From the NCBI GenBank assembly GCA_030540495.1, contig JAUNWC010000037.1:1-9595 (forward strand): 9,595 bases of DNA, read 5' to 3'. Of this stretch, positions 1 through 6,635 are shown piece by piece; the first letter of the stretch is position 1, and each line of letters begins with the position of its first letter. The translations under genes and the position numbers were made by a program. The notes under the pieces are model-generated. The model searched no databases. It worked only from the letters and a program-made list of their open reading frames with translations, and was not told the origin of the DNA. This stretch comes from Bacteroidota bacterium (GTDB lineage Bacteria > Bacteroidota > Bacteroidia > Bacteroidales > P3).

Positions 1-4
1 CAAA

Positions 5-1024
5 TTATTGTTGAGTAAGTATTTCTCTTACCTTAGATTCTATTTCTTGTTCAAGTTCTGGATTATCTTGCAATAGTTGTTTAACAGAGTCTCTTCCTTG
101 TCCTATCTTTGTATCTCCATAGGAGAACCAAGAGCCACTCTTCTTTATAATATCGTGTTCTACTGCTATATCAATAACTTCTCCAAGTTTGGATATACCT
201 TCTCCAAAAATCAAATCAAATTCTACTTGTTTGAAAGGAGGAGCAACTTTGTTTTTTACTATTTTTACTCTTACATGGTTGCCATAAGGAGTATCTCCTT
301 CTTTTAAGGTTTGCACCCTTCTAATATCCAAACGTACAGAAGCATAAAATTTCAATGCATTTCCTCCCGTTGTGGTTTCTGGGTTGCCATACATTACCCC
401 TATTTTATCTCTTAATTGGTTGATAAAAATGCAACAACATTTGGTTTTGCTTATGGTGGAAGTCATCTTTCTAAGGGCTTGAGACATCAAACGGGCTTGC
501 AATCCCATTTTACTCTCGCCCATTTCTCCGTCTATTTCGCTTTTTGGAGTAAGTGCAGCAACAGAGTCTATCACTATAATATCTATAGCACCTGAGGAAA
601 TCAAATTTTCTGCTATTTCCAAAGCCTGTTCTCCATTGTCGGGTTGGGAAATATAAAGATTATCTACATCTACTCCGAGTTTTTGAGCATAAACACTATC
701 AAAAGCGTGTTCAGCATCTATAAATGCCGCTATACCTCCGCTTTTCTGTGCCTCGGCTATGCAATGTATAGCAAGAGTTGTTTTACCCGAAGATTCGGGT
801 CCGTATATTTCTATAATTCTTCCACGTGGCAGTCCTCCTACTCCTAAGGCTATGTCTAAGGCAAGCGAACCTGTTTTTATTACATCTACTTGTTGAATAG
901 TTCTATCGCCAAGTTTCATAACTGAGCCCTTGCCATAACTTTTTTCTATTTTGCTTAAAGTTGCTTGTAAGACTTTTAATTTTTCTAACTTTTCATTGTT
1001 TTCGCTTACTTGTTCTTTTGCCAT
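5..1024 (-). CDS. recA: Recombinase RecA
   Basis: RecA is the cytoplasmic ATP-dependent strand-exchange protein of homologous recombination and DNA repair. The 339-residue product has the usual family length. Visible motifs are the Walker A loop GPESSGKTT (residues 75-83), the catalytic glutamate in DAEHAFD (E105), the Walker B strand IIVIDSVAAL (149-158) and the L2 DNA-binding region with NPETTTGG. The RecA signature ALKFYASVR lies at 223-231. The N-terminal helix that packs on the next protomer is also present. The ATG start is followed by the typical MAKE opening, and the stop lies at the window edge, so the gene is complete. It lies 78 bp after the glycosyltransferase gene and has its own -7 promoter element, so it is probably transcribed separately. 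I see no obvious palindromic SOS operator in that gap. The short C-terminus is less acidic than in E. coli RecA. Identification is essentially certain. Confidence 0.98.
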   Translation of the reverse strand: MAKEQVSENNEKLEKLKVLQATLSKIEKSYGKGSVMKLGDRTIQQVDVIKTGSLALDIALGVGGLPRGRIIEIYGPESSGKTTLAIHCIAEAQKSGGIAAFIDAEHAFDSVYAQKLGVDVDNLYISQPDNGEQALEIAENLISSGAIDIIVIDSVAALTPKSEIDGEMGESKMGLQARLMSQALRKMTSTISKTKCCCIFINQLRDKIGVMYGNPETTTGGNALKFYASVRLDIRRVQTLKEGDTPYGNHVRVKIVKNKVAPPFKQVEFDLIFGEGISKLGEVIDIAVEHDIIKKSGSWFSYGDTKIGQGRDSVKQLLQDNPELEQEIESKVREILTQQ

Positions 1025-1070
1025 CTTTGTATAAAGGTTTGTTTAAAATTTATTACTCTTTCTATCTCTA

Positions 1071-1078
1071 CAAAATTA
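1071..1078 (-). promoter_or_regulatory. Probable recA promoter -7 element
   Basis: Read on the minus strand this is TAATTTTG, an exact match to the Bacteroidota -7 consensus TAnnTTTG, about 46 bp before the recA start codon. It predicts an untranslated leader of roughly 40 nt. No clean TTTG or TTG is seen at the expected -33 distance, so the match rests on one element. Confidence 0.55.
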
Positions 1079-1102
1079 TAATATTTTTTTGATAAAAAGA
1101 CA

Positions 1103-2155
1103 TTAACCTTCGTTGTTTTTTATCCTTCGTACTATTTGCATAAAATCTCCTCCTTGTCTTATAAAGTTACCATATGTACGAGCATTGTCTACTATTCTTT
1201 TGTATTCTTCTATGCTTATGGAGGCAATTTTTTCGTCCAATTCTTTTAGAGAAGAAACCGTTATCCCTAAATTCTTTTCCTCCACTATATGCGCCAAACC
1301 ACAATTCTTATGGGTAATAACGGGCATACCCGCCACAAGATAGAGCGACATTTTGTGAGGAGCATTATATTTTAGATACTCTCCCAACATTCCCTCCAAG
1401 TTATCTATATTTGTTCCGTTCCATACTAAGCCCCAACCTGCTTGAATAGAAGAAACTTCGTTTGGTTCAAATTTTCCCATATAACTTTTATCCTTATAAG
1501 GAGTTAAATCCACATTAGCATTAAAACCATAAAATCTAACCTTTATATTCTCAAACTCCAAACGCAAAAAATCATAAAGAAAATCCGAGTTAGAAAGACT
1601 TCCTGCAAAGGCTATAATGTTTTTCATTTCTATTAGTTTTTCTTTTTCTATCATTTTGTCGGTAGTATGATAAGGAAAGAAGTGTAGGCATTCTATTTTG
1701 CATTTTGCTCCATATTCAAGTGCAAGTTTTTTCATATTCTCTGCATGCAATACGGTAAAATCAGATAGGTTGAGCAAATTTATTTCTTTTCTCATATCCT
1801 GTTTGTAGAGTAAATAATGCAAATCCATTGTTATAAAAAAGATTTTACATTGCTTGATTTTTATGATTTTTAGCAACAATATATAAAACACATATAATAA
1901 AGGTTCTGGGTGTTCAAACCAAACTCTGTCACCTTTGTTTAAATGTTTTATTGCTCTTATGTGGCTTATAAGTTTGTATAAAGAACGCAAAGGAGCAAAT
2001 TTGCTATGTTTGTAATTTACGTCCAAAATTTCAAATCCCGCTTGTTTGCAAAAATAAGCAATATCAACTCTTGCTTTTACATAAGGAGTATAAGGTTTGT
2101 CCTCCTTGTCATAATATATCATTTGTGGATTTATAAGTATATCTTTCATAAGCAT
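1103..2155 (-). CDS. Galactofuranosyltransferase-like glycosyltransferase (GT-B fold)
   Basis: The 350-residue product resembles the Gtf3/WbbI-type family, which includes beta-1,6-galactofuranosyltransferases. Family-like stretches are the N-terminal segment YVKARVDIAYFCKQAGFEI (residues 25-43), FEHPEP (80-85) and the C-terminal donor-binding half. The latter has FAGSL (183-187), WGLVWNG (241-247), YLKYNAPHKMSLYLVAGMPVI (260-280) and a late IRQGGDF. A hydrophobic stretch around 86-101 may touch the membrane, but there is no signal peptide. It starts 6 bp after the glf stop, so the mutase making UDP-galactofuranose and the likely enzyme using it are coupled. That context supports a galactofuranosyl donor. 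The acceptor cannot be read from sequence. The start could be ATG at 2155 or the second ATG two codons later. Glycosyltransferase is confident; the sugar specificity is inferred. Confidence 0.85.
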   Translation of the reverse strand: MLMKDILINPQMIYYDKEDKPYTPYVKARVDIAYFCKQAGFEILDVNYKHSKFAPLRSLYKLISHIRAIKHLNKGDRVWFEHPEPLLYVFYILLLKIIKIKQCKIFFITMDLHYLLYKQDMRKEINLLNLSDFTVLHAENMKKLALEYGAKCKIECLHFFPYHTTDKMIEKEKLIEMKNIIAFAGSLSNSDFLYDFLRLEFENIKVRFYGFNANVDLTPYKDKSYMGKFEPNEVSSIQAGWGLVWNGTNIDNLEGMLGEYLKYNAPHKMSLYLVAGMPVITHKNCGLAHIVEEKNLGITVSSLKELDEKIASISIEEYKRIVDNARTYGNFIRQGGDFMQIVRRIKNNEG

Positions 2156-2161
2156 TATTTT

Positions 2162-3291
2162 TTATTCAAATTCATTTAAAACTTTTTCTACTATTGGAGC
2201 CATATCATAATATTTGTATTCTGCCAAACGTCCTGCGAATATTACATTATCTTCCTTATCTGCCAATTCCTTATATTTATTATATAGGTCGGAGTTCTTT
2301 TTGTCGTTTATAGGGTAATAAGGTTCTATGTTTTCGTTCCATTCCTCGGGATATTCTTTTGAAATAACGGTTTTGGGATTTTCCCAAACCTCGTTGCCAA
2401 AACTTTCAAAATGTTTATGCTCAATTATTCTTGTATAAGGAGTTGTTCTATCGGTGTAATTTACCACAGCATTGCCCTGATAGTTGGCAGTGTCTTTTAT
2501 TTCTGTTTCAAATCTTACACTCCTATATTCCAACTTACCAAATCTATAATCAAAATATTCATCTATTTTCCCGGTAAACATTATTTTTTCTGCAATATTA
2601 GAAAAATATTCCCTACATTCAAAGAAGTTTGTATTTACTCTAACTTCTGCACCACTAAGTAAAGCGTTAATAAGTCTATTGTATCCGCCTATTGGAATAC
2701 CTTGATAAGTATCGTTAAAATAATTGTTATCAAAAACAAAACGTACAGGCAATCTTTTGATAATAAAAGCAGGTAAATCTTTACACTCTCTACCCCATTG
2801 TTTTTCGGTATATCCTTTTATAAGTTTTTCAAATATATCTTCTCCCACAAGAAGTTTTGCTTGCCATTCAAGGTTTGGTGCGCAGGTCAGAGCCTTTTCT
2901 TGCATAAGTTGGCGAATATATTCTCTTTGTTCGTCTATCTTAGCCTTTGCTTGTTCGGGAGTTTTTACCTTCCACATTTGATAAAAAGTATTCATATTAA
3001 AAGGAAGGTTATACAGTTCTCCTTTATAATTGGCAATTGGAGAATTTGTATATCTGTTAAATTCCACAAAGGAATTTACAAATTCCCAAACCTTTTGGTT
3101 TGAGGTATGAAAAATGTGCGCTCCGTATTTATGGACATTGATATTTTCTATCTTTTCACAATAAAGATTGCCTCCAATATGCTTTCTTTTGTCTATAACT
3201 AAGCATTTTTTACCCCCCCCCTTAGCATATTAGCGTACAGGCTTCCGCACAGCCCAGCACCCACTATCAAATAATCAAATTCTTTTTTCAT
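2162..3291 (-). CDS. glf: UDP-galactopyranose mutase, frame broken by a G9 tract
   Basis: Glf is an FAD flavoenzyme that interconverts UDP-galactopyranose and UDP-galactofuranose, the donor for galactofuranose in surface glycans. The ATG at 3291 begins MKKEFDYLIVGAGLCGSLYA, with the FAD-binding GxGxxG. After 26 codons a run of nine G (3213-3221) puts translation out of frame, ending after 30 residues. One extra G restores MLRGGGKKCLVIDKR, which aligns with the E. coli Glf segment ending KKVLVIEKR without a gap. The repaired protein has 376 residues, normal for the family. It shows HKYGAHIFHT (54-63), FNRYTNSP, KGYTEKQWG (159-167), YQGIPIGGY, RIIEHKHFE and GRLAEYKYYDM, whose arginine (R355) is conserved. 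The open remainder from 3067 is not a plausible separate protein because it lacks the FAD-binding fold. The start is 5 bp after the ispG stop. Apart from the one frame break I see no decay. Confidence 0.9.
3213..3221 (-). repeat. Mononucleotide G9 tract inside glf (frame-deciding)
   Basis: Nine consecutive C on the plus strand are nine G in the glf coding strand, followed by T and six A. In this AT-rich window no other G or C run is comparable. The run length decides whether Glf is made: 7 or 10 G leave the frame open, 9 closes it. In the zero frame it reads AGG GGG GGG GTA, so tandem glycine codons could also allow -1 ribosomal slippage straight into the correct frame. Confidence 0.85.
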
Positions 3292-3296
3292 TTCTT

Positions 3297-4637
3297 TTAT
3301 TGTTTTTCTTTCCAAAGTCCGTCTTGTTTTATCATAGAGATAAGTTTGTCCAATGCCTCCTCTTCTTTTACGCTACTATAAACCAATTTTGCTTTTCTAT
3401 ACAAATTAACTTTTCCTTGCCCACAACCAATATAACCATAGTCTGCATCAGCCATTTCTCCTGGTCCATTGACTATGCATCCCATTACTGCTATCTTTAC
3501 TCCTGCGAGGTGGGAGCAACGTTGCTTAACTTTTTCCAAAGCCTCTTGTATATCATATTTTGTTCTTCCACAAGATGGACAAGCAATAAATTCTGTTTTA
3601 AAAACTTTTATTCCTGTGGCTTGCAATACTTGTTTTTTTGTTTCTTCCTCTTTCCAATAAAGAGTTTTTTGCTCCTTATCCATTAATTTTTTAGATGCAA
3701 GAGATATTTTTCTTATCTCCCTTTCTTCTTTGTTATATTTGTTGGTTTTATCTTTTGTGTAAATATCTTTGAATGCAGAGGCTATAGAAAGTGCAACGGG
3801 TATTTCGTTCTCAGGTTTTTCGGTCAGAGAAACTCTTATAGTATCTCCTATTCCCATGGATAATAATGCTCCTATTCCGCAAATGCTTTTTATTCTTCCA
3901 TCCTCTCCATTGCCGGCTTCGGTTACGCCAAGGTGTAAAGGATAATTAAGATTTTCTTTTTGCATTTTGTTTATCAGTATTTTGTTTGCCTCATACATAA
4001 CCTTTACGCTACTTGCCTTCATAGAGACCACTATATCATAAAAATCCATCTGAGCAAACATTCTCAGAAATTCCATAGCACTCTCAGCCATAGCCAAAGG
4101 AGTGTTGCCATATTTATAAAGTATGCGTTTGGAAAGTGAGCCATGATTTACTCCTATGCGTATAGCAGTGGAATACTTCTTGCAAATATCCACCAAAGGA
4201 AAAATATTATCTTGGGCTTTTTTTAAAATATCCTTGTATTGCGTTTCGTTAAAGTTTTCTTCCCAATGTTTATCCACATAGTTTCCCGGGTTTATTCTTA
4301 TTTTTTCTACTAAAGAGGCAGATATTTCGGCAGCCTTAGGATTAAAATGTATATCCGCCACCAAAGGTACTTGATAACCTTGTTTTATAAGGCTGTTTTT
4401 TATGTTATAAAGATTGTTAGCGGTTTTTTCTTCTGAGGCAGTTATTCTTACCATCTGACAACCACAATCCACCAATCTTTTTGTTTGTTCCACTGTGGCT
4501 TGGGTATTCAAAGTATCTGTGTTTGTCATACTCTGCACCACTATAGGATTATTCCCTCCTATAACAATATTTCCAACCCTAACCTCTTTGGATAAACGTC
4601 TTGTTACTATGTGTTTCGCATTATTTTCTTTGCCCAT
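3297..4637 (-). CDS. ispG: 4-hydroxy-3-methylbut-2-en-1-yl diphosphate synthase (IspG/GcpE)
   Basis: IspG is a cytoplasmic [4Fe-4S] enzyme of the MEP isoprenoid pathway that converts MEcPP to HMBPP. I choose the ATG at 4637 (446 residues). A TTG ten codons upstream lies inside a promoter -7 element and so is unlikely to be translated. The TIM barrel starts near RVGNIVIGGNNPIVVQSMT and includes VADIHFNP, IRINPGN, IRIGVNHGSL, VSMKAS, LHLGVTEAGNGEDGRIKS and GIGDTIRVSL. The cluster ligands are the two cysteines of ACPSCG and the cysteine of GCIVNGPGE, with the following glutamate. MEFLRMFAQMDFYDIVVSMK and the GEDGRIKS form resemble the long plant/Bacteroidota lineage. That lineage normally carries a large extra domain before the cluster domain, but here only about 60-70 lysine/glutamate-rich residues sit there. 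It leads the operon with glf. Confidence 0.96.
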   Translation of the reverse strand: MGKENNAKHIVTRRLSKEVRVGNIVIGGNNPIVVQSMTNTDTLNTQATVEQTKRLVDCGCQMVRITASEEKTANNLYNIKNSLIKQGYQVPLVADIHFNPKAAEISASLVEKIRINPGNYVDKHWEENFNETQYKDILKKAQDNIFPLVDICKKYSTAIRIGVNHGSLSKRILYKYGNTPLAMAESAMEFLRMFAQMDFYDIVVSMKASSVKVMYEANKILINKMQKENLNYPLHLGVTEAGNGEDGRIKSICGIGALLSMGIGDTIRVSLTEKPENEIPVALSIASAFKDIYTKDKTNKYNKEEREIRKISLASKKLMDKEQKTLYWKEEETKKQVLQATGIKVFKTEFIACPSCGRTKYDIQEALEKVKQRCSHLAGVKIAVMGCIVNGPGEMADADYGYIGCGQGKVNLYRKAKLVYSSVKEEEALDKLISMIKQDGLWKEKQ

Positions 4638-4664
4638 AGTTTTTTGCTTCTTACAATTACTTTG

Positions 4665-4672
4665 CAAAGATA
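4665..4672 (-). promoter_or_regulatory. Probable ispG operon promoter -7 element
   Basis: Read on the minus strand this is TATCTTTG followed by CAAAG, an exact TAnnTTTG match. It lies 27 bp before the ATG at 4637, giving a leader of about 20 nt, and it overlaps the alternative TTG start, which argues against that start. No good -33 element is seen. It probably drives ispG, glf and the glycosyltransferase gene. Confidence 0.6.
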
Positions 4673-4680
4673 TAATTTTT

Positions 4681-4710
4681 TTTGCTTTCTTATAACTTAA
4701 AATAATCTTT
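4681..4710 (+). promoter_or_regulatory. Weak candidate promoter for the mgtC-like gene
   Basis: TTTG at 4681-4684 is followed after 18 bp by TAATCTTTC (4703-4711), a degenerate version of the Bacteroidota -33/-7 pair. It lies about 32 bp before the mgtC-like ATG and overlaps the inverted repeat described separately. The -7 match is imperfect, so this is tentative. Confidence 0.35.
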
Positions 4711-4731
4711 CCTTCCTTGCGTTATAAGAAA
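4686..4731. repeat. 11-bp perfect inverted repeat in the divergent promoter region
   Basis: TTTCTTATAAC (4686-4696) and its exact reverse complement GTTATAAGAAA (4721-4731) are separated by 24 bp. The pair sits between the divergent ispG and mgtC-like genes. It could be two operator half-sites for a dimeric regulator, a looped site, or a weak hairpin in the mgtC-like leader. The arms are very AT-rich, which makes a strong RNA hairpin unlikely. Confidence 0.6.
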
Positions 4732-4742
4732 AAAGAAAAGAA

Positions 4743-5393
4743 ATGTATTGGGATTTTGTTGTAAGAATAGTCGTTGCTGCTTTGCTTGGTGGAGCAATAG
4801 GTTTGGAAAGAGAATATCATGCAAAGGAGGCAGGTTTTCGCACGCATGTTCTTGTGGCTGTGGGAGCAACTCTGTTTATGATTATCTCGCAATATGGTTT
4901 CGAGGAATTTTTGGGACACAAATCCGTTTCCTTTGACCCCTCGCGTATAGCCTCGCAAGTGGTAACAGGTATGGGATTTTTGGGAGCGGGAACCATAATA
5001 TTTCAACGCAAATTTATAAGAGGACTAACTACAGCAGCAGGTATATGGGTAACAGGAGCAATAGGCTTGGCAGTGGGTTGTAAAATGTATTTTCTTTCCA
5101 TAGCAACCACAATAATAGTTCTCTTGGCTTTAAGTCTTTTGAATTTTGGAGCAAAGAGACTTACTTTTAGACATTTATCTGTTGTTTTTTCTTGCAAAGA
5201 ACAGGGAGAGATAAACAAAATCATAGATGTTTTGCAAAAAGATGGCTTTGTGGTAAGAGAGTGTTCTGTGGAAAAAGAAAATACTGAGATAGTGGTTTCA
5301 TTGGAGTTAAAAGCCAAAAGATACAAATACAATTTTTTGTTGCCAAAGGTTATTGATAATTTTAAGGACGTGAAAATTATTTCTTTACAATAA
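4743..5393 (+). CDS. MgtC/SapB family inner-membrane protein
   Basis: The 216-residue product has the MgtC/SapB layout: about five membrane segments (roughly residues 5-22, 34-51, 70-86, 95-112 and 114-134), then a soluble C-terminal domain (about 143-215) of the ACT-like type found in MgtC. Family motifs are GLEREYHAKEAGFRTHVLVAVGAT (20-43), DPSRIASQVVTGMGFLGAGTI (65-85) and RGLTTAAGIWVTGAIGLAVG (93-112). In Salmonella and Mycobacterium, MgtC proteins help survival in low magnesium and in host cells, partly by modulating the F1Fo ATP synthase. Transport itself is not established, and the role here is unknown. The ATG at 4743 is the only start that preserves the whole first membrane segment. 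The aminotransferase gene starts 20 bp after its stop and is probably cotranscribed. The family call is firm. Confidence 0.93.
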   Translation: MYWDFVVRIVVAALLGGAIGLEREYHAKEAGFRTHVLVAVGATLFMIISQYGFEEFLGHKSVSFDPSRIASQVVTGMGFLGAGTIIFQRKFIRGLTTAAGIWVTGAIGLAVGCKMYFLSIATTIIVLLALSLLNFGAKRLTFRHLSVVFSCKEQGEINKIIDVLQKDGFVVRECSVEKENTEIVVSLELKAKRYKYNFLLPKVIDNFKDVKIISLQ

Positions 5394-5400
5394 AAAGACG

Positions 5401-5405
5401 GGAGG
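5401..5405 (+). promoter_or_regulatory. Strong Shine-Dalgarno site of the aminotransferase gene
   Basis: GGAGG ends 8 nt before the ATG at 5414 and is embedded in a purine-rich stretch. Most other starts in this window lack such a motif, as is common in Bacteroidota. It fixes the start of the aminotransferase and suggests efficient initiation from a shared mgtC-like transcript. Confidence 0.65.
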
Positions 5406-5413
5406 AAAGGAAT

Positions 5414-6550
5414 ATGGAAATAAAGATGGTGGATTTGAAAAATCAGTATTTGAGAATAAAGGACGAAATAAGAAAATCAGTAGATGAGGTTTTGTTTTCC
5501 TCGCAGTATATAAAGGGTAGGCAAGTGGAGGAATTTGAGCAGAGTCTTAAAGAATATTTGGGAGTAAGATATGCAATAACTTGTGCAAATGGAACGGATG
5601 CTTTGCAAATAGCCCTAATGTCCTTAGACCTTAAACCAAACGATGAGGTTATTTGTCCTTCTTTTTCTTTCATTGCTTCGGCTGAGGTTATTGCTTTGTT
5701 GGGATTAAGACCTGTGTTTGTGGATGTGGATTATAATAATTTTAATACAACGGCAAAAAATATCAAACAGGCTATTTCCATAAAAACAAAGGCAATAATA
5801 GTGGTACATCTTTTTGGACAGTCCGCAGAAATGGAAGAAATCCTATCCATAGCCAAACAATATAACCTATATGTAATAGAAGACAATGCACAATCATTTG
5901 GAGCAGAAAGTATTTTTTCTGACGGTTCAGCAAAGAAACTTGGTACCATAGGAAACATAGGCTGTACTTCTTTCTTTCCTACCAAAAACCTTGCTTGCTA
6001 TGGAGATGGAGGAGCAATATTTACAGATGATGATATTTTGGCAGAAAAATTGCGTATGATAGCAAATCATGGTTCCAAACAAAAATATAATAGCCAACGC
6101 ATAGGAGTTAATTCTCGTTTAGATACTCTGCAAGCGGCAATACTGCAAGTGAAATTAAAATATTTAGACCAATATTTAAAGAAAAGACAAGAGGTAGCAA
6201 ACATATATAACAACGAACTAAAAAACTTAGAGCAAATAATCTTACCCTCAAAAAGTCCAAACTCCACACACACTTTTAATCAATATACAATAAAAGTAAT
6301 GGAGAAAAAAAGAAATGATTTGCAAACCTATTTGAAATCAAAGAATATCCCCACCGCTATTTATTATCCTATTGCTTTGCATAAACAAACGGCTCTTTCC
6401 TTAGTTTCTCGCAAAGGCAATGAAATGACAAACACAGATAGGCTTTGCTCAGAGGTACTTTCTTTGCCTATGCATACAGAACTTTCCATTGAGCAACAAA
6501 AATATATAACCGAAAACATAAAACAATTTTTCATACAAGAAAAGAAATAA
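5414..6550 (+). CDS. DegT/DnrJ/EryC1/StrS nucleotide-sugar aminotransferase (WbpE-like)
   Basis: This 378-residue PLP-dependent fold-type I enzyme transfers an amino group, usually from glutamate, to a keto-sugar nucleotide in the cytoplasm. Visible features are MVDLKNQYLRIKDEI near the start, CANGTDALQIAL (57-68), the PLP-contacting EDNAQSFGA (156-164), and SFFPTKNLACYGDGGA (186-201) with the Schiff-base lysine K191. Also present are IGVNSRLDTLQAAIL (230-244) and the late IPTAIYYPIALHKQ. CTSFFPTKNL..YGDGGAIFT and the VNSRLDTLQAAIL block closely resemble WbpE of Pseudomonas aeruginosa, which makes UDP-2-acetamido-3-amino-2,3-dideoxy-glucuronate. UDP- or dTDP-3-keto-sugar enzymes of the same family remain possible. 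No dehydrogenase or acetyltransferase partner lies nearby, so the substrate is unproven. It follows the mgtC-like gene by 20 bp. Downstream 6551-6615 shows no convincing terminator hairpin. Confidence 0.92.
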   Translation: MEIKMVDLKNQYLRIKDEIRKSVDEVLFSSQYIKGRQVEEFEQSLKEYLGVRYAITCANGTDALQIALMSLDLKPNDEVICPSFSFIASAEVIALLGLRPVFVDVDYNNFNTTAKNIKQAISIKTKAIIVVHLFGQSAEMEEILSIAKQYNLYVIEDNAQSFGAESIFSDGSAKKLGTIGNIGCTSFFPTKNLACYGDGGAIFTDDDILAEKLRMIANHGSKQKYNSQRIGVNSRLDTLQAAILQVKLKYLDQYLKKRQEVANIYNNELKNLEQIILPSKSPNSTHTFNQYTIKVMEKKRNDLQTYLKSKNIPTAIYYPIALHKQTALSLVSRKGNEMTNTDRLCSEVLSLPMHTELSIEQQKYITENIKQFFIQEKK

Positions 6551-6615
6551 AGAGTGGAGTAGGGTAGAGGATGCTTTTTTGAAGAGAGAAGGGTGAAATA
6601 TTTTCAAAAAAAATG

Positions 6616-6623
6616 TAACTTTG
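6616..6623 (+). promoter_or_regulatory. Probable parE promoter -7 element
   Basis: TAACTTTG is an exact TAnnTTTG match, ending 12 bp before the ATG at 6636, so the predicted mRNA leader is only about 5-8 nt. It includes the first bases of an upstream in-frame TTG, which would then be untranscribed and cannot be the start. No TTTG lies at the usual -33 distance. Confidence 0.6.
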
Positions 6624-6635
6624 CAACTTGTTATT

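Noticed and set aside
1025..1102. SOS (LexA-type) operator upstream of recA.
   Set aside because: No convincing palindromic site is visible; only the -7 element TAATTTTG stands out.
2162..3067. A 301-residue open frame starting at GTG (3067) as an independent short mutase.
   Set aside because: The in-frame family sequence continues upstream (HKYGAHIFHT, VIDKRKHIGG) to the G9 tract, and the FAD-binding GxGxxG lies before it, so this is the 3' part of a frame-broken glf.
2724..3103. Plus-strand open frames opposite glf, and similar frames opposite recA, ispG, parE and the aminotransferase.
   Set aside because: They mirror well-identified genes on the other strand, have no family-like motifs and are rich in residues expected from reverse-complemented AT-rich codons.
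6551..6610. Terminator between the aminotransferase gene and parE.
   Set aside because: There is a T6 run at 6575-6580 but no stem of useful length before it.
6621..6635. TTG start for parE, giving five more residues.
   Set aside because: It lies within and just after the TAACTTTG promoter element, and the family-like sequence starts at the ATG at 6636.
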